This document shows positions 21,554-32,164 of a DNA stretch of 64,000 nt, piece by piece (position 1 is the stretch's first letter; the number at the start of each line of letters is the position of its first letter). Under the pieces are notes generated by a model. That model was not told the DNA's origin. It saw only the letters and a list, made by a program, of their open reading frames with translations, and did no database searches. The DNA is from Closterium sp. NIES-65. Lineage: Eukaryota > Streptophyta > Zygnematophyceae > Desmidiales > Closteriaceae. A program made the position numbers and the translations under genes. Where the stretch lies: NCBI GenBank assembly GCA_948144175.1, contig CANXME010000774.1, positions 1-64,000 of the forward strand, given 5' to 3'.

Positions 21554-22378
21554 TGTTATGTGATGCTATCACTTGCATTCACGTCTGTCTGCCTCCCATC
21601 ACATGTTCGTGCGTTGCATGCGTGGTGTGAGCGTGTGCAAGAATTTGTGTTTGATGTGGTTTGGTTTTTCTGAGTGTGTATGAATGTTATTAGGCTTGAG
21701 CAGGTATTTGAAGTGACTCCTCTGCTCAAGAACTTTCCATCGAGCCAAGTATCGCCTCAATCGGAGCACGAACAAGAAAGTTACGAACATTTGAAGTTCG
21801 TATGCTGTTGATATTTGGTTGTAATGACTATGGGAAGTTGTAGGGTTGAATCCATACGGGGTACATACTTTTGGGGGTTGAGAAATTCGTCAACATCACT
21901 GTAGATGCTGCCAAGTGGTTGGGAGGAGCCAAACCAGGTTGGCAAGTGTGGCAAAGTTGGGCAAGGTGGATGGCATGGGTTGGAAAGTGACAAGAGTAAA
22001 AGTGGGGTTCCTATAGGGAAAGGATTTGATGTGCTTATGGGGTTTCCCTGGTTGGGGAATCCTTGGGGTCCTTCCCTCTCGTCCTCCTCTTCCCTCCCAC
22101 CTGGTTAATTGCTACTCTAACTTTCTTGTGTGAAATTTGTGAGACTCTTTTATTGAGTTAAGATTCTATGGCAGCATACCCCCTAGTGCGCCGAAATTCA
22201 TAACTCAAGAAATACTTCACCTTATTGTACGTTTCAAATTGGAAAATGTAGCCACGGACTAGGGGTACAGCATATCTGAGCTTGGTGAAGTTTTGACAGT
22301 GCGTTGTTTTGTCGAAGACGTTATTTGTGAAGTCGACAGTTCTGTCCAGAATTCTAAGCCAACGATTTTTAAGAAATT
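21554..22378 (+). repeat. Solo LTR of the E family, left part
   Basis: Begins TGTTATGTGATGCTATCAC and matches the 874-bp LTRs of element E (42354-43227, 46538-47411) over its length, with scattered differences. It is cut at 22378 by copia B. The remaining 42 bp lie at 35285-35326. GCAGT at 21549-21553 and again at 35327-35331 is the target-site duplication, which shows a solo LTR left by LTR-LTR recombination. Confidence 0.92.
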
Positions 22379-22499
22379 TGTCAAATTATAATGTTCTGTA
22401 GGCTATAGTGGGGTAGCCTATATGGGGTACACATTTCTAGGGTTGCATATTTGTATCACTTTCGTTCCTTAGTCAATCATTCTTGTTTCAAATTTCTCA
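22379..22499 (+). repeat. copia B 5' LTR, 121 bp
   Basis: TGTCAAATTATAATG at the start and AAATTTCTCA at the end. It contains GGCTATAGTGGGGTAGCC and GGGGTACACATTTC. It differs from the 3' LTR at a handful of sites, so B is older than the gypsy element M. Confidence 0.95.
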
Positions 22500-22563
22500 T
22501 GGTATCGAGCAGGTTCCCTAGTGGGAACTGTACCTAGGGCCCACCACATCGATTTTTTTTTTT
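22500..22563 (+). promoter_or_regulatory. copia B primer-binding site, hairpin and T run
   Basis: TGGTATCGAGCAGG (22500-22513) adjoins the LTR. GGTTCCC-TAGT-GGGAAC at 22512-22528 can form a six-pair hairpin. CTAGGGCCCACCACA follows, then a run of T up to about 22563. The arrangement matches A, C and L. Its position suggests a role in reverse-transcription start or RNA packaging. Confidence 0.8.
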
Positions 22564-23475
22564 CCTGCCCGGAGCGCGCTCAGCCCGAGTCGCGCTCCTC
22601 TCTCTCACTGCGTCGCGCCGCCCTAGCGGCCCCGTCGTTCTGACGGCCCCATCATCCTAGCGCCCCCGTCGCCTAGCCCTACGGCCCCGTCGCCTCGCCC
22701 TACGGCCCCGGCGCCGTCCTGTCCCGGCCCCGCCGCCCTTCGCTGCGGCCCCGCCGCCCTTCGCTGCGGCCCCGCCGTCCTTCGCTGCGGCCCCGCCGCC
22801 CTTCACTACGGCCCCGCCGCCCTTCCCTAAGGCCCCGCCGCCCTTCGCTGCGGCCCCGCCACCCTTCGCTGCGGCCCCGCTGCCCTTTGCTGCGGCCCCG
22901 CCGCCCTTCGCTGCGGCCCCGCCGCCCTTCTCTGCGGCCCCGCCGCCCTTCACTACGGCCCCGCCGCCCCTCTCGCTACGGCCCCGCCGCCTACCTTGCG
23001 GCTCCGCCGCCCTTCGCTGCGGCCCCGCCGCCCCTCTCGCTACGGCCCCGCCGCCCCTCTCGCTGCGGCCGCGCCACCTACCTTGCGGCCCCGCCGCCAT
23101 TCGCTGCGGCCCCGCCGCCCTTCGCTGCGGCCCCGCCGCCCTTCACTGCGGCCCCGCCGCCCTACCGAGCCGCCCGAGCCGCCCGAGCCGTCCGTTCCGC
23201 CCGAGCCGCCCGAGCCGCCCGAACCGCCCGAGCCGCCCGAGCCGCTCGAGCCGCCCAAGCCGCCCCAGCCGCCCGAGCCACCTAAGCCGCAGGGGAGCCG
23301 AGCCGCTGGTGCCGCCGAGCCGCAGTTACTGCTGAGCCGCCCGAGTCGCCCGAGCCGCCGTGTTGACGTGCTGGTGTGCTGCCGAGCTGCCCGAACCGCC
23401 CTGTCTGGTGAGAGCAGCGCTTCTGTCACTGCACTGCCCCTGTCCTTCAGTTAGCACTGCTAGCCTACTGCTGTC
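22564..23475 (+). repeat. GC-rich minisatellite leader of copia B
   Basis: Untranslated leader made of 21-bp units of type GCCCCGCCGCCCTTCGCTGCG (about 22700-23160), then units encoding PPEPPE (23165-23290). Long open frames on both strands are by-products of the repeat. The final 100 bp before the gag ATG is ordinary sequence with a conserved CCTGTCTGGTGAGA segment that C also has. Confidence 0.85.
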
Positions 23476-24817
23476 ATGGCCACCCCCAGTGTTCTCGCTT
23501 TTGACGCTGAGGGTCGGGCCATTGACTTTGAGGTCTGGGTAGATGACCTGCAGGTTTTCCTACAGTGCGATAGGGCAGACGGTCTCTCCCTCTTTGACCT
23601 TACCTCTGGTGCCTCCCCTGCCCCTGCTGCCGATGCCGACGCCACTATTCGCTCCCAATGGGCCACTCGCGATGCTGCTGCACGTCTTGCTGTGCGTCGC
23701 CACCTGCCTACCACTGAGCGCGCACACTTCAGTCTGTACAAGAGTGCTCAGACCTTGTACGACGCCGTAGTAGTACGCTACTCTTCCCCTGCCACTGCTG
23801 CACTGAGCCGCCTCATGCTGCTGTACCTCTTCCCTGACCTTGCTGCCTTTCCCACAGTCGCTGACCTCATTACGCACCTCCGCACTAGTGACACTCGCTA
23901 CCGCGCTGCGCTTCCTGCTGAGTTCTGCGCCAAGAACCCCCCCCCCCCCATGTACATCACTCTCTATTATATAGTCACCCGCCTCCCTGACTCCCTTCGT
24001 GTAGTCAGGGACCACTTCCTCTCGGTCTGTCCCACCACTCTCACTGTTGACCTCCTAGAGAAGGCCCTCCTAGCAGCGGAGAAGAGCATAGTCGCTGTAG
24101 GAGCCTCTCGTGGTGACCCTCGCACCCCCATCTTTGAGGGGTGTTCCCCTTTCCCCCTTTTGCCCTCTGTCGCCTCTGCTGCTGTGGCCGACCTTATTGG
24201 TCTTGAGTCGGTCGGTACGGCGTCCGCCCCTAGCGGGAGACGCCGCTCTGGCAAGGGCAAAGGGGGCAAGGGCGCGGGTGGAGCTAGCAGGGGTGGCGGA
24301 GGTGGTGGTGGAGGCGGCGGAGGGAGTGGGGGTGGCCGTGGGAGTGGTGGCAGGGGTGGAGGTGTCAGTGGCAGCAGTGGAGGCGGAGGCAGCAGAGGCG
24401 GTAGCGATGGGAGCGGAGGCGGCGGTGGTGGTGGAGGTGGAGGAGGCGGTGGTGGAGGGGGTGGAGCTGGTCGAGGTGGCGCTTAGCAGAGTAGCGGCTC
24501 CGGTGGTGGTCAGCGCCAGCAGCAGCAGTAGCAGCGTTCTCGGGACATCCCCCAGCCTCAGCAGCTCCGTGAGTGGTACGCTGCGCGTCAGCGTGGTGGG
24601 GGTTTTGGTCCGTGCACCTACGTCCTTCGCACCGGCGACCGCGCGGGTGAGCAGTGTGGGGGTGCCCGCTCCACCCAACGCTGCTTTGGCCGCCAGACGG
24701 ACGCTTGGCGTCACCAGTTCCCGGAGGCCGCAGAGATCCCCCGCTGGGAAGAGCTGTCTAGGGCAGGTGTAGCTATCTTTGATCTTGACTTTGATGCTAT
24801 TCTTGCTGCCATGTATT
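23476..24817 (+). pseudogene. copia B gag, interrupted by copia C
   Basis: The start ATG at 23476 begins MATPSVLAFDAEGRAIDFEV. The N-terminal gag domain is well kept (LPTTERAHFSLYKSAQTLYD, LMLLYLFPDLAAFPTVADLI, LPDSLRVVRDHFLSVCPTTL). A run of C codes for NPPPPMY at 23938-23950. A Gly/Ser tract covers 24290-24480. TAG stops lie at 24484-24486 and 24529-24531. Then come QQLREWYAARQRGGGFGPC and CTYVLRTGDRAGEQCGG, a Cys pattern unlike the usual CCHC knuckle. Sequence stops at codon Met of AAMYAVT, where C is inserted, and resumes at 32165. Confidence 0.9.
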
Positions 24818-24950
24818 TGTCAGAACATTATAACTTACTTATTTGTGTAGGCTATAGTGGGGTATCCCATAGGGGGTACAATCCCATTAGGGTTTCCTAT
24901 TTGTACTCACTTCATTCTTAGTCATTTCATTTCTCGTTCTATTGTTCTCA
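24818..24950 (+). repeat. copia C 5' LTR, 133 bp
   Basis: Starts TGTCAGAACATTATAAC and ends CTATTGTTCTCA. Core GGCTATAGTGGGGTATCCC and GGGGGTACAATCCC. The primer-binding site TGGTATCGAGCAGG follows directly at 24951-24964, and the hairpin GGTTCCCCTGTGGGAAC is at 24963-24979. Confidence 0.95.
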
Positions 24951-24979
24951 TGGTATCGAGCAGGTTCCCCTGTGGGAAC

Positions 24980-25918
24980 TGTGCTTAGGGCCCACCACTA
25001 CTTCGACTTTTTTCTCTGCCTGGAGCGCGCTCTGGGCTCTCTCTTTCACGCCCGCGCGCCGCCTGTTCCGGCCATTAGCCGCCCGCGCGCCGCCCTTTGC
25101 AGCCCGCGCGCCGCCCTTAGGAGCCCGCACGCCGCCCTAGAGCCAGCGCGCCGCCCTACGCAGCCCGCGCGCCGCCCTACACAGCCCGCGCGCCGCTCGC
25201 TAGGCCCCAGGCCGCCCGCGCGCCATCTGCGCGCCGCCCTCAGCCGCCCGTGAGCCGCCCGCGCGCCGCCCTCAGCCGCCCGTGAGCCGCCTGTGCGCCG
25301 TCCTTAGCTGCCCGTGAGCCGCCCGTGCGCCGCCCGTCAGCCACCTTCAGCCGCCCATAAGCTGCCCGTGAGCCGCTCGTGCGCCGCCCGTGAACCGCCC
25401 GTGAGCCGCCCGTGCGCCGCCCGTGAGCCGCCCGTGAGCCGCCCGACAGCAGCCTGTAAGCCGCCCGTGAGCCACCCTTCAGCCGCCCGTGAGCCGCCCG
25501 CGAGCCGCCCGTGAGCCGCCCTTCAGCCGCCCGCACGCCGCCCGCGAGCCGCCCGTGAGCCGCCCGTCACGACGCCCGAGCCGCCCGTGCCACCCGCGTC
25601 ACCCGAGCCGCCTGCGCAGCTGAGGAGCCGAGCCGCCCGAGCCACCCGAGCTGCAGAGCCGCCCGGGTCGCCTGTGCCGCTGAGCGCCCGAGCCGCCCGA
25701 GCCGCCCGAGCAGCCCGAGCCGCTCGAGCCGCCCGAGCCGCCCGAGCCGCCTGAGCCGCCCGAGCCGCCCGAGCCGCCCGAGCCGCCCGAGCCGCCCGAG
25801 GAGCCGAGCCGCTGGTGCTGAGGTGCTGCTGTTGCTGCTGGGCCGGCCGAGCAGCCGTGTTTGCTGTGCTACTGTGCTCCTAGACCCGTCCTGTCTGGTG
25901 AGATCGCCGGCTGCAGTC
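24980..25918 (+). repeat. GC-rich minisatellite leader of copia C
   Basis: Leader with a different repeat from A and B. Units built around GCCGCCCGTGAGCCGCCC fill about 25130-25580, and GCCGCCCGAGCC units fill 25610-25805. It encodes no protein I accept. A short T run (TTTTTTCTC) precedes the repeat. It shares position, length (about 0.9 kb) and GC content with the other leaders but not the unit sequence. Confidence 0.83.
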
Positions 25919-28900
25919 ATGGCTACCCCTAGTGTCCTAGCTTTTGACGCTGAGGGTTGTGCCATTGACTTTGAGGTCTGGCTCGACGACCTGCAGCTGT
26001 TCTTACAGTGCGATAGGGCAGACGGTCTTTCTCTCTTTGACCTCACCTCTGGCGCCGTCCCTGCCCCTGCTGCTGATGCTGACGCCACTGTTCGCTCACA
26101 GTGGGCCACGCGCGATGCTGTTGCACGTCTTGCTGTGCGTCGCCACCTGCCTACCGCTGAGCGCGCGCACTTTAGCCAGTACAAGAGTGCCTAGACCTTG
26201 TACGACGCTGTAGTTGCGCGCTACTCCTCCCCTGCCACTGCTGCACTGAGCCGCCTCATGCTCCCCTTCCTCTTCCCTGACCTTGCTGCCTTTCCCACTG
26301 TCGCTGACCTCATTACGCACCTCCGCACTAGTGACACTCGCTACCGCGCTGCGCTTCCTGCTGACTTCTGCACCAAGAACCCCCCCCCCCCCCCCATGTA
26401 CATCTCTCTCTACTTTTTAGTCACTCGCCTCCCTGACTCCCTTCGTGTAGTCCGGGACCACTTCCTCGCGGTCTGTCCCACCACCCTCACTGTCGACAGC
26501 CTCGAGAAGGCCCTCCTAGCGGCGGAGAAGAGCATAGTCGCTGTAGGAGCCTCTCGAGGTGACCCCCGCGTCCCCATCTTTGAGGGGTGTTCTTCTTCCC
26601 CTCTCCTGCCCTCTGTCGCCTCTGCCGCTGCGGCCGACCTCGTTGGTCTTGAGTCGGTCGGTGCGGCGTCTGCCCCTAGTGGGAGACGTCGCTCTGGCAA
26701 GGGCAAGGGGGGCAAGGGAGCGGGTGGGGCCTGCGGGGGCGGTGGAGGTGGCGGTGGAGGCGGCGGAGGGAGTGGGGGTGGCGGTGGAGGTGGTGGCGGG
26801 GGTGGGGGTGCTAGTGGCGGCAGTGGAGGCGGGGGTGGCGGCGGCGGTGGCGGTGGGAGCGGAGGTGGCGGAGGTGGCGGCGGTGGAGGCGGAGGCGGGG
26901 GTGGCGGTGGCGGTGGCGGTGGTGGAGGTGGTCGGAGTGGCGCTTTGCAGCGGAGCAGCACTGGGGGTGGTCAGCGCCAGCAGCAGCAGCAGCAGGAGCG
27001 TTCTCGCGACCTCCCGACGCCTCAGCAGCTCCGTGAGTGGTACACCCAGCGTCAGCGTGGTGGGGGTTTTGGTCCCTGCACCTACGTCCTTCGCACTGGC
27101 GACCGTGCTGGAGAGCAGTGTGGGGGTACCCACACCGCCCAGCGCTGCTTTGGCCGCCTGACGGACGCTTGGCGCCAGCAGTTCCCGGAGGCCGCGGAGA
27201 TCCCCCGCTGGGGAGAGCTGTCTAGGGCTGGTTTAGCTGTCTTTGAACTTGACTTTGATGCTATCCTTGCTGCCATGTATGCTGTGACCATTAGTGATAA
27301 GGGTGACTGTTACCGATGTTTCCCGCCAGACCCGGGCATTGGTACTGCTGCTCTAGGTGTCAGTGAGACTTCTGCTCTAGGTGCCAGTGCGTCTGTGCTC
27401 TTAGGTACTGGTGAGGCTGCTCTCTCAGGTACTAGTGAGTCTGCGCTCTCAGGTACTGCATCGGCCTCGGCCTCCCACACCTTCACTCTTGACTCTGGAG
27501 CGTCTCGCTCCTTCTTTCGGGACCGCACCACACTCACGCCGCTTAGTCGGCCGGTTGCGGTGTCCCTGGCTGACCCCTCTGGGGGTCCTGTCCTGTCTCG
27601 CTTCTCCACAGTCCTCCCGTGTCCGGCGGCTCCCTCTGGCACCCTGTCTGGTCTCTACCTCCCCTCGTTCTCTACGAACTTGGTGAGTGGTGCTGACCTA
27701 CAGGATGCGGGAGTCCACCAGTTCACCCCTGCTCGTCAGCGGGTGACGCACTGCACAGAGGCTAGCACAGGTCGTCACCTGGCTACGTTTACACGTCAGC
27801 CAGGGTCGAGCCTGTACACACTGACCACTGCTTCTCCTCCAGTTCCTGAGTCTGGTAGGGTCCTATCTTCAGGTCAGGTGTTTGCTGCAGCGTCCTGGTC
27901 TGGTCCTGAGTCTGCCCCCTGTTCGTGTCGTCGCCTGTCTCACGAGACTCTCCTCAGGCACCACCGCCTGTGTCGCCCCTCTCTGCTTCGGCTCAGAGGC
28001 ATGGCCTCCCGTCTTCTTGTGTCTGGTCTCCCCCGGTCCCTCCCTCCCCTTCCTCAGGGCCCTGGCCCTGCCTGTGTCCCCTGTGTCGAGGGGCGCCAGC
28101 GTGCTGCCCCTCACTCCTCCCAGTTTCCTCCGACAGAGGCTCCGTTGCAGACGCTTCACATGGACGTGTGGGGCCCTGCCCGCGTCCGTGGACTCGGTCA
28201 CGAGCGCTACTTCCTGTTGGTGGTAGACGACTACTCGCGTTACACCACAGTCTTCCCCTTGCGCAGCAAGGGTGATGTCACTGAGGTGCTGATCGACTGG
28301 ATCCGCGCAGCTCGTCTCCAGCTCAGGCAGAGCTTTGGCTCGGACTTTCCTTTGCTGCGTCTGCACTCGGACAGGGGCGGAGAGTTCTCCTCTGGCCTTC
28401 TGCGTGCCTACTGTCGTGCGTGAGGCATCCGTCAGACCTTCACGCTTCTGGACTCACCGCAGCAAAATGGGATTGCAGAGCGCCGCATTGGCATGGTCAT
28501 GGACGTCGCTCGTACGTCTATGATGCATGCGGCTGGGCCCCATTTTCTGTGGCCGTTTGCAGTCAGGTACGCGGCGCATCAGATCAACCTCCACCCTAGG
28601 GTCTCCAGGCCGGAAACCTCCCCAGCTCTGCTATGGACGGGAAAGGTTGGCGATGCGTCGGCGTTCCGGGTCTGGGGATCTCGGGCGTTTGTCCGCGACT
28701 TGTCTGCGGACAAGCTGTCCCCTCGCGCTGCACCCTGCGTCTTCCTGGGGTTCCCCCCGGACGCCCCTGGGTGGCAGTTCTACCACCCCACCTCTCGCTG
28801 TGTTCTGTCCTCCCAGGACGTCACGTTCGACGAGTCGGTACCCTACTACCGCCTCTTCCCCTACCGCACACCGTCCCTCCCCCCACCCCCGCTCTTCTTG

Positions 28901-31818
28901 GTACCAGGTCCCCCCCCGGTAGACCCCCTCCCCCCTCAGGGTCCTGCCCCTTCAGGTGTGTCCCAGGTAGACGCGGTCGAGCCTGTCGAGGTCACTGGTG
29001 ACTCTGGTGCTGCTGTGGGTGCTGAGCCTAGGGGTGCTGTGCCTGGGGGTGTTGTGCCTGGGGGTGCTGAGCCTGGGGGTGCTAAGCCTGGGGGTGCTGA
29101 GTTTGGGGGTGCTGCGCCTGGGGGTGCTCAGCCTGGGGGTGCTGAGACTGGAGGTTCTTCGCTTGGAGGTTGTCCGGGTGCTTCGTCTCGCCGAGAGCCA
29201 CTCTCCCCACAGGAGCTGCGTGAGTGGTTTGCCCGGCGCTGGAGGCATGCTGCTGGTGCTGGAGGTTCTTCGGCTGCTGAGGGTGCTGCTGCCGCGTGTC
29301 CCGGAGGTGCTCGTACTGGGAGTACTGGAGCTGCTGGGCCCGCGGGTTCTCCTGGAGCTGGTGCTGCTGAGCGTGTTGGCACTGAGACTACCGCTGGCGG
29401 TCCGCCTGGCAGTGCTCCTGGTACTGCTGGAGGTTCTGGGGCTACTGGAGGTGCTGCTGGGGGTTGTGGAGCTACTAGAGGTGCTGCTGGAGCGGGTACT
29501 CTTGCTGGGGGTGCTGGTGCTGTCCCTGCTGTATCTGGCGTCGCCACGCGACCCTGACCGTACTTCGTTCCACTCCTGCAGCAGGTTCTTGGTCTTACAC
29601 CTTCTCCTGGTCCTCCTCCTCCTCCCTTAGAGGGTCCACAGCCTATCCAGTCACAGTCACAGCTACAGCCTACCTCCCCTTTGCTTGCTCCTTCTCCCTA
29701 CACTGGTCCGACTGGAGGTCTTACTGAGCGTCGTGAGCCTGCGTCACGTCCTGCGTCGCCTGTTCGTGCTGCGCGCACTAGTGGTCGCGGTTCGCGTCAG
29801 CGTCCTCCTCCTGTCCCTGGCACGCACCGGATGTCTCTGCGTCCGTCCACTGCTCCTCTACGTGCCCCTTTGCCTTCTCCTCCTGCTTCCTCTCTTCCTG
29901 CTCTTGCCGACCCGGAGTCGGACTCTCTTCGTGCTACAAGTCCTACTGTCACGCGTCTCCTTGCTACTGCCGTCACTGACCCTTCTTTCGAGTCTTTTGC
30001 TGCGTCTGCCCTTGTTACTGAGCTCGTCCACTTTGCTGCGCGCTGTCGTCTAGACTACGCTGCTAGTCTTGTCGCTGAGTCTGAGTCTGCCTCTCCTCCG
30101 TCCGTCGGGGGAGAGAGTGTGCCCTTGGCACGGACGTCCTTGAGGACAGGCAGGAGGAGTTCCAGTGTCTGGCCGCCGCTTCACCTCATCTCGCGTCTGT
30201 ACTGCTCGCCCTTGAGGGAGACCCGGATGCACTAGACATCCCGACTCCGCGCTCTTACGCGGAGGCGATAGAGGGTCCCTACTCCTCTCAGTGGCAGGCA
30301 GCTATGGATGCAGAGATGGCGTCCTGGAAGTCCACAGGCACCTACGTTGACGCTGTCCCCCCTCCTGGGGCGAACATCGTCAGTGGCATGTGGATTTTCA
30401 GGGTGAAGTGGCCGCCGGGTTCTCCGCCTGTCTTCAAGGCACGTTACGTGGCTCGTGGCTTCAGTCAGCGGCAGGGAGTTGACTACTTTCAGACCTTCTC
30501 CCCCACTCCGAAGATGACCACTCTTCGGGTACTGCTGCACGTTGCTGCTCACCGTGACTACGAGTTGCACTCTCTCGACTTCAGCACTGCTTTCTTGCAG
30601 GGCAGCTTGCACGAGGAGATCTGGCTGCGTCGCCCACTTGGTTTCACTGGGTCTTTCCCTCCTGGTACCCAGTGGAGTCTCCGGCGTCTAGTCTACGGTC
30701 TCCGCCAGGCGCCGCGTGAGTGGCACGACACACTGAGGACTACGCTGGCGGCACTTGGGTTCGCTCCTTCCACTGCAGACCCGTCGCTGTTTCTGCGCAC
30801 CGACACCTCTCTGCCGCCGTTCTACATCCTCGTGTACGTCGACGACTTGGTCTTTGCCACAGCTGACACTGCTGGACTCGCCTACGTGAAGTCCGAGCTG
30901 CAGAAGAGACACACGTGCACTGACCTGGGTGAACTGCGCAGCTACCTTGGCTTGCAGATCACCCGGGACAGAGCACGCCGCACCATTACCCTGACTCAGT
31001 CACACATGGTGCAGCAGGTCCTTCAGCGCTTCGGCTTCACGTACTCCTCGCCTCAGGCCACTCCTCTGCCTACTCGCCACTCGCTCTCAGCTCTGCCTTC
31101 GGATGAGTCCGTAGAGTCGAGTGGCTCGTACCCAGAGCTTGTTGGCTACCTCATGTACCTGATGACCTGCACACGACCTGACCTTGCATACCCTCTTAGC
31201 ATTCTCGCACGCTATGTTGCTCCTGGGAGACACCAACCAGAGCACATGGCTGTAGCGAAGAGGGTGTTTCGCTACTTGTGCAGTACGTCGGGCATGGGGC
31301 TAGTGCTTGGAGGGCGCAGTCCAGTGGTCCTCACTGGGCACGCGGACGCTTCTTAGGCTGACGACCAGGCTACACAGCGGTCGTCACAGGGTTACTCCTT
31401 CAGCCTTGGTTCCGGCTCTGTTTCGTGGCGGGCTACTCGCTCGTCTTCTGTTCTCGGCTCCAGTTGTGAGGCTGAGATCTACGCCGGGGCTATGGCGGCC
31501 CAGGAGCTTCGCTGGCTCATCTACCTGCTGACTGAACTTGGAGAGCCGCCTTGTTCTCCTTTAGTCCTGTACATAGACAACAAGGCCATGCTGGCCTTGT
31601 GTCGAGAGCAGCGACTGGAGCACAGGACAAAGCACATTGCTCTCCGCTACTTTCTTGCTCGTGAGCTACAGCAGCGTGGACAGTTGCGAATTGCGTACGT
31701 GGCCTCTGAGGCCAACACTGCTGATGTCTTCACCAAGGCGCTGGCGCCTTGTGATCATCAGCGCTGCTGCACGCAGCTGGGTCTTGTGCCTCTCTTACCT
31801 CACTTGCTCACTTCTTGA
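25919..31818 (+). pseudogene. copia C gag-pol polyprotein, four stops and one frameshift
   Basis: Gag begins MATPSVLAFDAEGCAIDFEV at 25919 and keeps one frame to about 30108. It holds the gag core, a long Gly tract (26720-26940), protease DSGASRSFFRD near 27490, and pre-integrase with HETLLRHHRLCRPS near 27940. Integrase has HMDVWGPARVRGLGHERYF, VDDYSRYTTVFP, LHSDRGGEFSSGLL and NGIAERRIGM. The GGAEPG linker lies at 29020-29560. After a small insertion near 30108, RT and RNase H continue in the next frame (LHSLDFSTAFLQGSLHEEI, VYVDDLVF, YIDNKAMLALC, EANTADVFTKALAPCDHQR). Stops are TAG 26192, TGA 28421, TGA 29555 and TAG 31354, each explicable by a C-to-T or G-to-A change (CAG, CGA, CGA, TGG). 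Ancestral length is about 1,970 codons. Confidence 0.93.
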
Positions 31819-31893
31819 CCTTGCTTGTACCTTTACCTATATATACTCTTCCTCTTGCTTGTTTGACTCTTGTATATCTCTATATGTGATCTT

Positions 31894-32031
31894 GCATGTG
31901 AACTGGCCTTCTGGCCTTTTGAACTTGTGCTCGGAATGTGTGGTGACTTTGTGATCCACCCTGAGCTTTGCTTTGCTTTGCTTGACTGGTCTTGTGACCC
32001 CTTGTTCTCCCCCACTTTGCCTATGGGGGTG
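31894..32031 (+). promoter_or_regulatory. copia C conserved 3' noncoding block and polypurine tract
   Basis: Sequence between the RNase H stop and the 3' LTR. It contains GTGAACTGGCCTT, GTGTGGTGACTTTGTGATCC and CCCCCACTTTGCC, ending CTATGGGGGTG next to the LTR (polypurine tract). The same block occurs in B, D, F and, less well kept, H. This conservation outside any coding frame suggests an RNA role beyond the polypurine primer. Confidence 0.7.
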
Positions 32032-32164
32032 TGTCAGAACATTATAGCTTACTTATTTGTGTAGGCTATAGTGGGGTATCCCATAGGGGGTACAATCCCA
32101 TTAGGGTTTCCTATTTGTACTCACTTCATTCTTAGTCATTTCATTTCTCGTTCTATTCTTCTTA
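32032..32164 (+). repeat. copia C 3' LTR, 133 bp
   Basis: Starts TGTCAGAACATTATAGC. It ends CTATTCTTCTTA where the 5' copy has CTATTGTTCTCA, so the terminal CA has become TA. Otherwise it is nearly identical to 24818-24950. Confidence 0.94.

Larger units (their letters stand above)
24818..32164 (+). mobile_element. Ty1/copia element C, nested in copia B
   Basis: Complete 7.3-kb plus-strand element with 133-bp LTRs differing at about three sites. It sits inside the AAMYAVT codons of B's gag. GTAT is present on both sides (24813-24816 and 32165-32168), with a one-base change or slip at the LTR edge. All domains are present in order. Coding is interrupted by four in-frame stops and one frameshift, making this the most complete pol of the lineage in the window. 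Confidence 0.96.

Noticed and set aside
26410-26961. Poly-proline ORF antisense to the Gly tract of copia C gag, and similar ones in A, B and F
   Set aside because: Exact antisense of GGN repeats in gag. The sense strand carries the recognisable domains.
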